A stretch of 64,000 nucleotides of DNA from Luteimonas panaciterrae (GCF_020511115.1 NZ_JAJAVH010000001.1:1-64000); one strand, 5' to 3'; positions 1-8,916 are shown, numbered from the stretch's first letter. Notes: generated by a model not told the origin, from the letters alone. Program-made: numbers and translations.

Positions 1-12
1 GTTCGTTTCTTT

Positions 13-65
13 TGACGCTTATCAAAAGAAATGAACTCGGCCGCGAAGCGGACGAAACGCCTTTG
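13..65. repeat. Dispersed repeat, copy 1
   Basis: These 53 bases match 9881-9933 with a single mismatch (GAAGCGG here, GTAGCGG there). Both copies are followed by a tggatccc...ggga hairpin. This copy lies upstream of the alkaline phosphatase gene. In copy 2 the block is preceded by about 70 extra bases that are absent here, so the repeat is mosaic. No coding function is apparent. Confidence 0.8.
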
Positions 66-219
66 CTCTCCACAACAGCAAAAGCAGAGGCAAAAGCCAA
101 ATGGATCCCAGCCTCCGCTGGGACGACGAGCAAAAGCAACGACAAAAACCTGCCCCTCGTCATTTTCACGCAACGTACACCCCCCAAAGTACGCCCGCCG
201 ATCCCCCGGAGCCCTGTTC

Positions 220-1869
220 ATGCGCCTTTTCCAGTCCCCCGCTGGCACAGCCCTGTGCTGCGCCCTCACCACCGCACTCATCGCCACACCCCTGCTGGCC
301 GCAGGCCCGCAAAAAACCACTGTCCGCAAGGAAACCCCGCAACGCTGGTACGACGAAGGCGCGCAAGCCGCCCGCGACGGTGCCGCGCAGCGTCCTAGCC
401 CGTTCAAGGCCAAGAACGTGATCCTGTTCGTCGGCGATGGCATGGGCTTGTCCACCATCGCCGCCGCGCGCATCCGCGAAGGCCAGCTCAAGGGCGCCAA
501 CGGTGAAGAGAACGCGTTGTCGTTCGAACGCCTGCCCTACGTCAGCCTGTCGAAGACCTATTCCGTCGACGGCCAAACGCCCGACTCCGCGCCGACCATG
601 ACCGCGATGGTCACCGGCATCAAGACCAATCAGGGCGTGCTCAGCGTCACCCAGCGCGCGCAATACAACAATTGCGCTTCGGCGCGTGGCCAGAACGTGG
701 CGACGATGTTGGAACTGTCGGAAGCGCTCGGCCTGGCCACCGGCATCGTCAGCACGGCGCGCATCACCCACGCCACGCCGGCCGCGACTTACGCGCACAC
801 GCCCAACCGCGATTGGGAAAGCGACGCCGAACTCACCGACGAAGCCAAGACCAACGGCTGCAAGGACATCGCCCGTCAGCTGATCGAATTCCCCTACGGC
901 GACGGCCTGGAAGTCGCCCTCGGCGGCGGCCGTAGCTACTTCCTGCCCAACACCGTCGCCGACCCGGAAGACGCCGGCAGCAAGGGCCGCCGCAAGGATG
1001 GCCGCAACCTGCCGCAGGAATGGACCGGGCGCCGCGGCGCCGCTTATGTCTGGAACAAGGCGCAGTTCGACGCGATCAATCCGCGCAGCACGCGGCATCT
1101 GCTCGGCCTGTTCGAACGCTCGCACATGGAATATGAAGCCGATCGCGCCAAGGACGCCGGCAAGGAGCCGAGCCTGGCGGAGATGACGGCCAAGGCCATC
1201 GACGTGCTGGAAGCCAACAACCACAAGGGCTACTTCCTCATGGTGGAAGGCGGCCGCATCGATCACGCCCATCACGCGGGTAACGCCAGCCGCGCGCTCA
1301 CCGACACCATCGCGCTGTCCGATGCGGTGCGAACCGCGCTGCGCAAGACCGATCCGCGCGACACGCTGATCATCACCACCGCCGATCACAGCCACACCTT
1401 CACCGTCGCCGGTTATCCCGATCGCGGCAACGACATCCTCGGCAAGGTGATCACCGACGGCCAACTGGCGCTCGACAGCAATGGCAAACCCTACACCACG
1501 CTCGGCTACATCAACGGCCCCGGCTATCGCGGCCCGGTCGCGCGACCGGATCTCACCGGCGTGAACACCGCGCAGGTGGATTTCCTGCAGGAATCCGCGG
1601 TGCCGCTGGAGTCGGAAACCCATGCCGCCGAGGACGTCGGCATCTACGCGCGCGGTCCCGGCGCGCATGCGTTCCAGGGCGTGGTCGAGCAGAACACGAT
1701 CTTCCACGTGATGGCACAATCGCAGAAGGACGTCAGCAGCTTCCTCTGCCAGCTGTTCGGCGGCTGCGGCCCGCGCAACAACGCGCGTGCGCCGTTGCTC
1801 GGACCGCTGCTGGAAGACGATCTGCGCGCCGGCATGGCACGCAATCGCAGCAACGCGACCAAGCAATGA
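220..1869 (+). CDS. Secreted alkaline phosphatase (PhoA-like)
   Basis: A 549-residue alkaline phosphatase that hydrolyses phosphomonoesters in the periplasm or outside the cell. A signal peptide covers about residues 1-28. Metal and catalytic motifs of the family are visible: VGDG (D73), the phosphorylated serine in PDSAPTMTAM (S123), VEGGRIDHAHH (about 342-352), TADHSHTF (about 387-394), and a late His in GAHAF. The start at 220 was chosen because it directly precedes the signal peptide; the open frame runs further upstream, but that part is repeat-derived and not protein-like. The stop overlaps the next gene by ATGA, so the two are probably co-translated. Phosphate control is likely from the family, but I did not find a convincing Pho box. 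Confidence 0.93.
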   Translation: MRLFQSPAGTALCCALTTALIATPLLAAGPQKTTVRKETPQRWYDEGAQAARDGAAQRPSPFKAKNVILFVGDGMGLSTIAAARIREGQLKGANGEENALSFERLPYVSLSKTYSVDGQTPDSAPTMTAMVTGIKTNQGVLSVTQRAQYNNCASARGQNVATMLELSEALGLATGIVSTARITHATPAATYAHTPNRDWESDAELTDEAKTNGCKDIARQLIEFPYGDGLEVALGGGRSYFLPNTVADPEDAGSKGRRKDGRNLPQEWTGRRGAAYVWNKAQFDAINPRSTRHLLGLFERSHMEYEADRAKDAGKEPSLAEMTAKAIDVLEANNHKGYFLMVEGGRIDHAHHAGNASRALTDTIALSDAVRTALRKTDPRDTLIITTADHSHTFTVAGYPDRGNDILGKVITDGQLALDSNGKPYTTLGYINGPGYRGPVARPDLTGVNTAQVDFLQESAVPLESETHAAEDVGIYARGPGAHAFQGVVEQNTIFHVMAQSQKDVSSFLCQLFGGCGPRNNARAPLLGPLLEDDLRAGMARNRSNATKQ

Positions 1870-2552
1870 CCGGCAGCGGCTTGCTCCGCGGCCTTGTGTT
1901 GTCGCTCCTGGCGCTCGCCGGCCCGCTTCGGGCCGGTGACGCGTCCGTCGAGGCCAAAGCCCTCGAATCCAACCCGCCGCAAGCACTCGTGGCCGAATAC
2001 ACGGTACGGGACGCACGCGGCGAACGCACGCTGGTGCTGGTGCGCGATGCCGAACGTGTCGAATACCGCATCCAGGACGAGCCGATCCAGCTGTGGCGGC
2101 AAACCGCCGACGGCATCGCGCATCTGGAACTGTTCCCGCAGGAGCGACGCAGCATCGCCTATGCCCCGGGCGATCTGCGCACGCTCGACCGGGTGCCGCA
2201 GTGGACGCGGCTGACCGGCCTGATCGATCCCGCGCTGCTTATGCGCCTGCGGCGCACCGGCAGCGGGCATGCCTTCGACGAAGTCGTCGCGCACCATCGC
2301 GGCGACGATGCCAAGGGCGACAAGGTGGCGCTGGACTGGCTCGAAACCGACGCCCTGCCGGCGTACTTCCGCAGCGGCGCGGGCGACACGGCGTATGTGC
2401 TGCGCCTGCATAAACTGCAACGCATCCGCGCCGATGCGGCGTTCACGTCCACAGCCGACTATCGCGAACTGGACTACGCCGACCTCGGCGACATGGAACT
2501 CGATCCGTTCGTCGCTGGCTACCTGCGGCGGCACGGGCACGCGGAGCACTGA
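1866..2552 (+). CDS. Secreted hypothetical protein downstream of alkaline phosphatase
   Basis: A 228-residue protein of unknown function. The N-terminus (about residues 1-23, LVLSLLALAGPLRA) looks like a signal peptide, so it is probably periplasmic. The rest is soluble and rich in charged residues, with no motif I recognise. Its ATG overlaps the alkaline phosphatase stop (ATGA), which implies translational coupling and a shared physiological setting. No conserved catalytic pattern is evident. Confidence 0.75.
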   Translation: MTGSGLLRGLVLSLLALAGPLRAGDASVEAKALESNPPQALVAEYTVRDARGERTLVLVRDAERVEYRIQDEPIQLWRQTADGIAHLELFPQERRSIAYAPGDLRTLDRVPQWTRLTGLIDPALLMRLRRTGSGHAFDEVVAHHRGDDAKGDKVALDWLETDALPAYFRSGAGDTAYVLRLHKLQRIRADAAFTSTADYRELDYADLGDMELDPFVAGYLRRHGHAEH

Positions 2553-2791
2553 TTCCACCGGTGTCATCCGCATCTTCGGCAAGCCGCAACCGACTGAAAT
2601 CAAAAAAGATTCAGCGAAAATGTTCGTGATCAAGCCGCGCGAAACCGTTTCAGCAGGTCGGATTCAATGGGTCAGAAAATTCTGACGCGACAAAGCGGGA
2701 TAGGACGATGCCGTATTTACGACCGCCCGCATCCGGCGTCTGTTAGGCTATTTCCGTCACACGTTCTTCACGCGTGTTTGGGGAGTTCATT

Positions 2792-5092
2792 ATGGCGTCC
2801 GTCACATCCATGCCATCGCGCCGCCTGTTGTCGGCCGCGCTCATCACCTTGCTGTCCGCCAATGCGGCGATCGCCGCCGAGCCGATGATCAACACCGGCG
2901 GCCTGCACGCGAAAGGAAGCTACGACCGCTTCATCGTGAAGTACCGCGACGGCAGCACTGAACGCCGCAACCTCGCCGCCGCCCAGCGCACGCTGTCCGG
3001 CGTGTCCAAGCGCTCGGCCGCCTCGGCGAAGTCGCCCGGACTGGCCGTTTCGGTCCAGCACCAGCGCCGCCTCGCCATTGGCGCCGACGTCGTGCGCGCC
3101 TCGCGCAAGCTCAACCGCAGCGAAGCGCTGGCGCTGATGGATCAGATCGCCGCGAACCCCGACGTGGAATACGTCGAGGTCGACAGCCGCCGCCGGGCGT
3201 ATTTCGTCCCCAACGACGAGTTCTACAACCTGCAGTGGCATTACTCCGAAGCCACCGGCGGCATCGGATTGCCATCGGCCTGGGACATCTCGAAGGGCGC
3301 CGGCACGGTCGTGGCCGTCGTCGATTCCGGCATCACCACGCACAGCGATCTGGGCGCGAACGTCCTCACGGGCTACGACTTCATCTCCGACCCCGAGATC
3401 TCGCGCGACGGCAACGGACGCGACAGCAACCCGAAGGACGAGGGCGACTGGACGGCGACCGCCGGTGAATGCTACGAGGGCTCCGAGGCTTCCGATTCGA
3501 GCTGGCACGGTACGCACGTCGCCGGCACCATCGCCGCGGTCACCAATAACGGCGTCGGCGTGGCCGGCGTCGCCTACCAGGCCAAGATCGTGCCGGCGCG
3601 CGTGCTCGGCAAATGCGGCGGCTACACCTCCGACATCGCCGACGCCATCGTGTGGGCATCCGGCGGCACCGTCTCCGGCGTGCCCGCCAACGCCAATCCC
3701 GCCGAAGTGATCAACGTCAGCCTCGGCGGCCTGGACGAACCTTGCAGCGCCACCGAGCAATCGGCAATCAACGGCGCCGTCTCGCGCGGCTCGATCGTGG
3801 TCGTCGCCGCCGGCAACGACGGCGTCAGCGTGCATCGCTCCGCGCCGGCCAGCTGCAACAACGTGATCGCCGTGGGCGCCAGCGGCCGCACCGGCGCGCG
3901 TTCCAGCTATTCCAACTACGGCGTGCGCGTGGACATCACCGCGCCCGGTGGCGACGGCGAAGACGGCATCGCCTCCACGCTCAACGAAGGCACCACCACG
4001 CAAGGCGCCGAAGCGTATGCCTACTACCAGGGCACCTCGATGGCGACGCCGCACGTCGCCGGCGTGATCGCGCTGGTGCAGGCCGTCGCCACGAGGCCGC
4101 TCACCAGCGCGCAGATGGAACGCCTGCTCAAGAACACCGCCCGGCCCATGCCCGTGGCCTGCGGCATCGGCTGCGGCGCGGGAATCCTCAACGCCTATCA
4201 GGCCGTCCGCGAGGCCAATACGTTCCAGACCAACGAATATTCGGTCTACGCGATCGGCAAGCAGACCGACACCGGCAGGACGCAGGTGCATGTGCTCAAC
4301 GGGCATGACAGCTTCCAGACCTATCTCGCCAGCTTGAACACCGCCACCGGCAACACCGGCGTCGACAACACCTGGGAATTCAAGGTCGCCGACTTCAACC
4401 GCGACGGCACGCCGGACCTGTGGGGCATCAACAAGATGGCCGGCTCCGGCAAGACCGAAGTGCACATCCTCGACGGCGCGACGAACTACTCCACCTACCT
4501 GCTGCACAAGGCAACGCCGCTCGGCAGGACCGGCAGCAACAGCGCCTGGGTGTTCCTGGTCGGCGACTACAACCGCGACGGCAGGAACGACCTGTACGCC
4601 ATCGCCAAGACGCCCAGTTCCGGCAAGACCGAAGTGCATATCCTCAACGGCGCCGACAACTTCTCGACGTTCCTGCTGCACAAGGCAACGCCGCTGGGCG
4701 TCACCGGCAACCACGACGGCTGGGTGTTCGGTCTTGGCGACTACAACGCCGATGGCATCGCCGACCTGTACGGCATCTACAAGACGGCCAGCAGCGGCCG
4801 CACCGAAGCGCACATCCTCAATGGCGCGAACGCGTTCTCCACCTTCCTGGTTCACGTGGCGACCGCGCAGGGCGTGACCGGAATCGACAACGCCTGGGTG
4901 TTCCAGATCGCCGACTACAACGGCGACGGTCGCGCCGACATCTACGGATTCAAGAAGAATGCGTCGGGCGCAACCGAAGTGCACATCCTGAATGCCAAGA
5001 GCAACTTCCAGGATTACCTGCTGCACAAGCGGATGAATCTCGCCGCGCTCGGCACCAATCTGTCGTGGAATCTGGGGCTCAGCGTGTTCTGA
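2792..5092 (+). CDS. Secreted subtilisin-like serine protease (S8) with C-terminal FG-GAP-like repeats
   Basis: A 766-residue extracellular protease. Layout: signal peptide (about 1-29), an I9-type propeptide (about 45-135), and an S8 catalytic domain with Asp178 (VVDSG), His239 (WHGTHVAGT), oxyanion Asn342 (AAGND) and Ser416 (GTSMATPHVAG). About four tandem repeats of roughly 65 residues follow, each with a calcium-loop pattern DxNxDGxxD (DFNRDGTPD, DYNRDGRND, DYNADGIAD, DYNGDGRAD) and a T/S-E-V/A-HIL-G element. The repeats probably form a small beta-propeller or binding domain. The ATG at 2792 is preceded by GGGAG at a good distance; a GTG at 2774 is also in frame. Several paired cysteines fit an exported protein. 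Confidence 0.93.
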   Translation: MASVTSMPSRRLLSAALITLLSANAAIAAEPMINTGGLHAKGSYDRFIVKYRDGSTERRNLAAAQRTLSGVSKRSAASAKSPGLAVSVQHQRRLAIGADVVRASRKLNRSEALALMDQIAANPDVEYVEVDSRRRAYFVPNDEFYNLQWHYSEATGGIGLPSAWDISKGAGTVVAVVDSGITTHSDLGANVLTGYDFISDPEISRDGNGRDSNPKDEGDWTATAGECYEGSEASDSSWHGTHVAGTIAAVTNNGVGVAGVAYQAKIVPARVLGKCGGYTSDIADAIVWASGGTVSGVPANANPAEVINVSLGGLDEPCSATEQSAINGAVSRGSIVVVAAGNDGVSVHRSAPASCNNVIAVGASGRTGARSSYSNYGVRVDITAPGGDGEDGIASTLNEGTTTQGAEAYAYYQGTSMATPHVAGVIALVQAVATRPLTSAQMERLLKNTARPMPVACGIGCGAGILNAYQAVREANTFQTNEYSVYAIGKQTDTGRTQVHVLNGHDSFQTYLASLNTATGNTGVDNTWEFKVADFNRDGTPDLWGINKMAGSGKTEVHILDGATNYSTYLLHKATPLGRTGSNSAWVFLVGDYNRDGRNDLYAIAKTPSSGKTEVHILNGADNFSTFLLHKATPLGVTGNHDGWVFGLGDYNADGIADLYGIYKTASSGRTEAHILNGANAFSTFLVHVATAQGVTGIDNAWVFQIADYNGDGRADIYGFKKNASGATEVHILNAKSNFQDYLLHKRMNLAALGTNLSWNLGLSVF

Positions 5093-5100
5093 GTGTCGTG

Positions 5101-5131
5101 CCGCGAGCCGATCATCGTCATCGGCTCACGG
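5101..5131. terminator. Hairpin between convergent genes
   Basis: GAGCCGAT (5105-5112) pairs with ATCGGCTC (5120-5127), and the stem extends outward to 12 pairs with one mismatch. It lies just after the protease stop and before the convergent DUF4189 gene. There is no U-run, so intrinsic termination is uncertain. Confidence 0.45.
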
Positions 5132-5201
5132 CGAGCTTGCCCATTGCGGTACTCGCCGGCATCCGCATGAGTGCGCCGACGCGCTCATGCCATTGCGGCC
5201 G

Positions 5202-5723
5202 CTATCGAATCAGTTCCGGCAAACTGCACGCAGCGTAATAGACACGACAGTCGTCATCCACTTCGCGACATCGCCGCAAGCCGATGTCGGTGGCTTCCTC
5301 GACCGTGGCCGCGCCTTGCGACAGATGCGTCTTCCCTCCGACCACGGTGACGGCGCACTGGTTCGAATACGTCAAGTCGACCTTGCAGCTTTGACCACCG
5401 GTTTGCTTGCATGAAGCAAACGCGGCCTTTTTCGCCTTTCGCTTACTACTCATGCCTTCGGCGGCGCCGAATGCGCCAGCCGGCCCATCGGTCGCGATCG
5501 CGCCCCATCGTGTGGCCCAATAGGGTTGCACTGGCTCCGGCGCCTGTTCTCGTATTGGGCCACACACGGCAACACCAGAACCATCGTTATCGCTGCCCGT
5601 ACGATAAGGCTTCATTCCTCGGGGACAGTTCGTCTGAGCCTGCGATACAAGCGGCATCGCCAACAATCCCGCCAACAGAAAGATGGTGGCGACCAGCGGC
5701 GCTTTTCCAAGCCTCAGTATCAT
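5202..5723 (-). CDS. Exported DUF4189-type protein
   Basis: A 173-residue protein with a signal peptide (about residues 1-29). The mature part fits DUF4189: a WGAIA segment, a Gly/Ser/Lys-rich SSKRKAKKAA stretch, then a cysteine-rich core (CKQTGG, CKVDLTYSNQC, RCREVDDDC, AACS). The cysteines are numerous enough to form disulfides in the periplasm. Its start overlaps the stop of the VirB6-like gene by 4 bases, so it is the last gene of the VirB5/VirB6 operon. The family's function is not established. A periplasmic accessory or protective role is an inference from its position only. Confidence 0.82.
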   Translation of the reverse strand: MILRLGKAPLVATIFLLAGLLAMPLVSQAQTNCPRGMKPYRTGSDNDGSGVAVCGPIREQAPEPVQPYWATRWGAIATDGPAGAFGAAEGMSSKRKAKKAAFASCKQTGGQSCKVDLTYSNQCAVTVVGGKTHLSQGAATVEEATDIGLRRCREVDDDCRVYYAACSLPELIR

Positions 5724-6847
5724 CTCCTCGCCCTTTTGATCGTGTCGGATTGGCGCGCCGACGATGCAGCCGCAAGTCCACTCCCCAGAACGCTCGCTTC
5801 GACTGGAGCCTGAGGCTGATTCGTGTGGACAGGGATAGCGGGCAGACGCTGAGGTTCCGCCATCGTGCCGGGCGTGCCTGGCATCGAGCCACCACCAAAC
5901 GCGGAGTCGTACAAGATGCCTCCCATCGTGCCTTGGAAGAACATCGCTGCCATCGGTGGAGTCGTGAGAATCAGCATCGTTAGAATCAGCCCGATGCCAC
6001 CCTGCTGCATCGCCTGCGCCGACAGCCCCTCCACGTCATTGCCCAGAATGCCGTTCACCGCCTTCGTGACCCACAACGCGATGGCGACCTTCGCCTCGAA
6101 CTTCATCGCCATTGCCGTGACGACGCTGAGCATCGCCATCGAGAACAGCGTGCCGATGCCGTAGAGCAGCCACTTCCGGAACAATTCCTTCGTCTGTTCG
6201 AAGATCAGGCACAGGATGAACAACGGGCCGAGGCCAATGAACATCGCCAGCGTGAACTGATACAGCAGCAACATCGTGCCCGCCGTCATCGGCGGACTCG
6301 CGGTGCCGAACCCGGCCAGCAACAACGCCCGCGCCTTGCGCTCGCGTGCCTCATCGTCGCCCTCCACCACCTGCACCGCGTCGATGGCGCCGAGTGCCAG
6401 CTGCATGTAGGCGAGGTTCTCGTCGATGCTGTCCGCGGCCGTCCGGTTCTCGTGGCCCGTGAACAGTGCATGGATTTCCTTGCCGAGATCCCGCGTCAGG
6501 AATGTGTGCAGATCGCTGCCCAGGAACGACATCGTCGTGGCCAGCCCCACGATCAAGGCGATGCGCGCGCCATGCTCGACCGTCGCCGTCATCGACTCGC
6601 GCATCCGTCCGGTCACCATGCGATAACCGACCACGAGCACCCAGAGCGTGACCATCGCCAGGGCGATGCCGGTCGCCCAGGCCATCATGCGTTCCATCAG
6701 GGCAAGTGCGAATTCGTCGATCTCGCGTGAGAAATAATCGTAGATCAGCCGGAAGAAGACGAAATCGCCGATGCCCGTCGCGCCACGCGGGCCAATCCCA
6801 TCACCTAGCGCCTGCAGCACGCCCTCCACCCCCGTCATTGCCTTCAT
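5720..6847 (-). CDS. VirB6/TrbL-like type IV secretion membrane protein
   Basis: A 375-residue polytopic inner-membrane protein of the VirB6/TrbL family, which forms part of the inner-membrane channel of type IV secretion systems. Hydrophobic segments occur at about residues 48-68, 92-112, 195-225, 235-260 and 280-310. The C-terminal 65 residues are polar and Pro/Ser-rich, as often seen in this family. The ATG at 6847 has AAGGA at good spacing. It sits between a VirB5-like and a DUF4189 gene. No VirB4, VirD4, VirB9 or VirB10 gene is present in the window, so this is an orphan module or a partner of a system encoded elsewhere. Confidence 0.85.
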   Translation of the reverse strand: MKAMTGVEGVLQALGDGIGPRGATGIGDFVFFRLIYDYFSREIDEFALALMERMMAWATGIALAMVTLWVLVVGYRMVTGRMRESMTATVEHGARIALIVGLATTMSFLGSDLHTFLTRDLGKEIHALFTGHENRTAADSIDENLAYMQLALGAIDAVQVVEGDDEARERKARALLLAGFGTASPPMTAGTMLLLYQFTLAMFIGLGPLFILCLIFEQTKELFRKWLLYGIGTLFSMAMLSVVTAMAMKFEAKVAIALWVTKAVNGILGNDVEGLSAQAMQQGGIGLILTMLILTTPPMAAMFFQGTMGGILYDSAFGGGSMPGTPGTMAEPQRLPAIPVHTNQPQAPVEASVLGSGLAAASSARQSDTIKRARR

Positions 6848-6898
6848 GTCGTTCCTTGTCGACAGCGGGGCGGTACACCCCGCGCTTCCTATGTGCCG

Positions 6899-7648
6899 TC
6901 AGCGCGACAACGCCGTCTTCAGCGCCGCCGCCTGTACCAGCTGCCCCACGATCGGATTGGCCGTGTCGCGGTTTCCGCCCAATGCGCGCCGGGACAGCCG
7001 CGCACGATCCTTTTCGAGCGAGGCGATATAGGCCTCGTAGGCCTGCATGCGCGTCCGCCAGTAGTCGATCTCCATGTCGGTGCGCGCGGCGAAACGCTCG
7101 ACCTCGTTGTCGTTGGCCGCCAGCGCGCCCTGACTCGATCCGACCGCGGCGCGCTGCGCTTCGACGCCGGCCAGGAAATCCTGCTGATGCCGGATCATCC
7201 GCTTCAACATGCGCACGGTTTCGTTGTAGCGATGGTTTTCCGCGGCGACGATCCGCTGGCACAGCTTGCGCTGCTCGTCGATGACGTTGCCCGACATCGC
7301 CGGCGGCGTCTGCCCGAACGCTTCGCCGATCTCCGACAGCACGCCGCCACGTCCGGGGCAGGAATCCTCCATGCCGTAGGTCACCGCGCGCTCGGGGAAG
7401 CTGTCGACGAATGACGTGTTGGGGAACTGCAGGCGCTGCAACGGAATCCGCTCCTGCAGATAGTGCTCCCACTGCGCTTTCCAGCGCTTCGCGGTTTCGG
7501 TGTACTCGTGCGCCATCGTCATGATGGCGGCCGGATCCTTGACGATCCATTGCGCCGACGCATCGCCGGCCAGCAAGCTGCTTGCAAGCAAAAGCCCCAG
7601 GGCGATACCACGCCCACGCGTGAGAGAAGAACAAAAACGTCGAAACAT
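6899..7648 (-). CDS. VirB5/TrbJ-like periplasmic T4SS protein
   Basis: A 249-residue exported protein with a signal peptide ending near SLLAGDASAQ. The mature part is mostly helical with long charged heptad-like stretches and resembles VirB5/TrbJ minor pilus subunits, which are usually encoded just before VirB6/TrbL as here. The ATG at 7648 has AGGGG at good spacing; the open frame extends 16 codons further but without signal-peptide character. About 50 bases separate it from the VirB6-like gene. The family call rests on size, export signal, helical character and position. No catalytic motif is expected. Confidence 0.7.
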   Translation of the reverse strand: MFRRFCSSLTRGRGIALGLLLASSLLAGDASAQWIVKDPAAIMTMAHEYTETAKRWKAQWEHYLQERIPLQRLQFPNTSFVDSFPERAVTYGMEDSCPGRGGVLSEIGEAFGQTPPAMSGNVIDEQRKLCQRIVAAENHRYNETVRMLKRMIRHQQDFLAGVEAQRAAVGSSQGALAANDNEVERFAARTDMEIDYWRTRMQAYEAYIASLEKDRARLSRRALGGNRDTANPIVGQLVQAAALKTALSR

Positions 7649-7726
7649 GACCGGCCCCTGTTGAACGATCGACTGACTGCTTGCACTTTTCGACACGGCG
7701 GAACGGTCACCCGTCCGCCATACCGG

Positions 7727-8206
7727 TTACGAAAGCACCGTGTATTCCTTACCGCGGCGAAGCCTGTCCTCGCGCTCCCGCGAGCCGTCGCCCTGCGTCG
7801 ACTCCAGCAACAGCGCGTTGATGCAGGCCAGGTGATCGCTGGCCACCTCGCGGCACAGCCGCGCCCAGGCACGCTGTCGCGACGAGGGCTGCCGCATGCC
7901 GGCCAGATCGGCGGCGTGTGCCTCGATCTCATCGGCGAGCAGCAACAGGGCGTGGCCGTTCTGGTCCTCGCGCGCGGCCAGACGCATGCGGATGCGCGCC
8001 TGCAGCGCGCGGCGCACGCGCGCGACCACGAACAGTGTCGACAAGGCCGACAGGCATCCGATGGCCAGCGCGATCACCGGGGCGAGTCCTTCCGTGGCGT
8101 AGACGGTGTTCATCCCGGCCACCCTCGGCGCAAAGAACCCCGACCCGCCCGGCCCAAGGGGAAGTCGGCGGGCACGGACGGGCGGGGAGTGGAGGCGATA
8201 CGACAT
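7727..8206 (-). CDS. Small single-pass membrane protein of the VirB5/VirB6 module
   Basis: A 159-residue protein of unknown function. One membrane segment lies at about residues 40-62 (LAPVIALAIGCLSALSTLFV), followed by an Arg-rich cytosolic part of about 95 residues. Start 8206 was chosen because AAAAGGA stands just upstream; an in-frame ATG at 8239 is less well placed. It is the first gene of the minus-strand module and directly faces the HTH regulator across a palindrome-rich gap. A role in assembly or regulation of the VirB5/VirB6 pair is only an inference. Confidence 0.6.
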   Translation of the reverse strand: MSYRLHSPPVRARRLPLGPGGSGFFAPRVAGMNTVYATEGLAPVIALAIGCLSALSTLFVVARVRRALQARIRMRLAAREDQNGHALLLLADEIEAHAADLAGMRQPSSRQRAWARLCREVASDHLACINALLLESTQGDGSREREDRLRRGKEYTVLS

Positions 8207-8252
8207 GGAATCCTTTTCACATGGCTTCTCCGTGATCATGCGAATCGCAAAT

Positions 8253-8328
8253 TGCCATCACAAATTGGCATTGTCAACAACTTGAAGTTGCATTTACCGG
8301 TTAGGGCTTACGCAACAATGGGTTGCGT
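8253..8328. promoter_or_regulatory. Divergent control region with three palindromes
   Basis: Three inverted repeats lie in the gap between the T4SS-like module (minus) and the HTH gene (plus): TGCCA-N8-TGGCA (8253-8270), CAACTT-G-AAGTTG (8278-8290) and ACGCAAC-N5-GTTGCGT (8310-8328), with an extra TTGCAACGC half-site just after. The arrangement is that of an autoregulated divergent operator. The likely binder is the HTH protein encoded at 8411. Confidence 0.6.
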
Positions 8329-8410
8329 TTGCAACGCGGTCGTTTTCCGCAGTGTTTTCAGCGGCGGAATTTCGCGGCGCAGCGCATTCATCCAGAACCG
8401 CCCCGACCCG

Positions 8411-8782
8411 ATGCCGCAACCGCCCCACGCCGAATTCGCCCGCCGGCTGCACCGCGCCCTGGATGCCAGCGGCTTCGCGGCCGGCCGCCGGCGCACGGGC
8501 GCGTTGTCCGAGTACTACGGCGTGAGCCGCGAGACCGCGCGCAAATGGCTCGGCGGCCTGGCCTTGCCCGAATTGGACCGGATGATCGAGATCGCCATCC
8601 ACCACCACGTCAGCTTCGAATGGCTCGCGACCGGACGCGGCGTGCTCAAGGACAGCAAACTGGCCGTGCGCGACACGCCCGGCAAATACGGCGACCCGGT
8701 GGAAGCACGCCTGCTCGGCGTGCTGCGCAAGCTCTCGCGCAAACAGCAGCGTGCGTTGATCGATTTGCTCGATACGCCCTGA
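8411..8782 (+). CDS. HTH (XRE/repressor-like) transcriptional regulator
   Basis: A 123-residue DNA-binding protein. A helix-turn-helix with SEYYGVSRETARKWL lies at about residues 34-48, followed by the family-typical segment ending FEWLATGRG. The C-terminal 40 residues are basic and helical. This pattern resembles phage-type repressors and small XRE regulators. It is divergent from the VirB5/VirB6 module, and the gap holds three palindromes, so it probably controls both that module and itself. The ATG at 8411 lacks a strong Shine-Dalgarno sequence; upstream in-frame codons do not look protein-like. Confidence 0.78.
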   Translation: MPQPPHAEFARRLHRALDASGFAAGRRRTGALSEYYGVSRETARKWLGGLALPELDRMIEIAIHHHVSFEWLATGRGVLKDSKLAVRDTPGKYGDPVEARLLGVLRKLSRKQQRALIDLLDTP

Positions 8783-8817
8783 CAACCGGCTTTCTGACCG
8801 GAAATTCTCGACACTGG

Positions 8818-8916
8818 CTCGTCATTCCCGCGAAGGCGGGAATCCATGGACTTTCGTCAAAACCAAGATGATCGGGCCGAACGTCCTTGGATTCCCGCCT
8901 TCGCGGGAATGACGAG
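8818..8916. repeat. Paired GTCATTCCCGC palindromic elements
   Basis: A 29-base arm (8818-8846) is perfectly inverted at 8888-8916. Each arm is itself a hairpin of the form ATTCCCGCnnnnGCGGGAAT. Related units occur at 10003-10033, at 50303-50397 and, diverged, at 36422-36447. It follows the HTH gene and may also serve as a terminator for the convergent genes. Confidence 0.85.

Noticed and set aside
31-219. Upstream extension of the alkaline phosphatase frame
   Set aside because: The added 63 residues come from the dispersed repeat and precede a perfect signal peptide start at 220.
2768-5026. Long antisense frame over the protease gene
   Set aside because: High GC content leaves many open shadow frames; composition (Gly/Val/Ala/Asp-His runs) is typical of an antisense shadow, and the plus frame has all S8 motifs.
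5411-5983. Plus-strand frame over the DUF4189/VirB6 region
   Set aside because: Antisense shadow without start context; the minus-strand genes have signal peptide, family motifs and a 4-base overlap.
7463-8410. Long upstream extension of the HTH regulator frame
   Set aside because: It runs antisense through the small membrane protein gene and has no protein-like character.
8818-8916. CRISPR-like array
   Set aside because: The repeats are inverted pairs, not direct repeats with regular spacers, and no cas genes are present.
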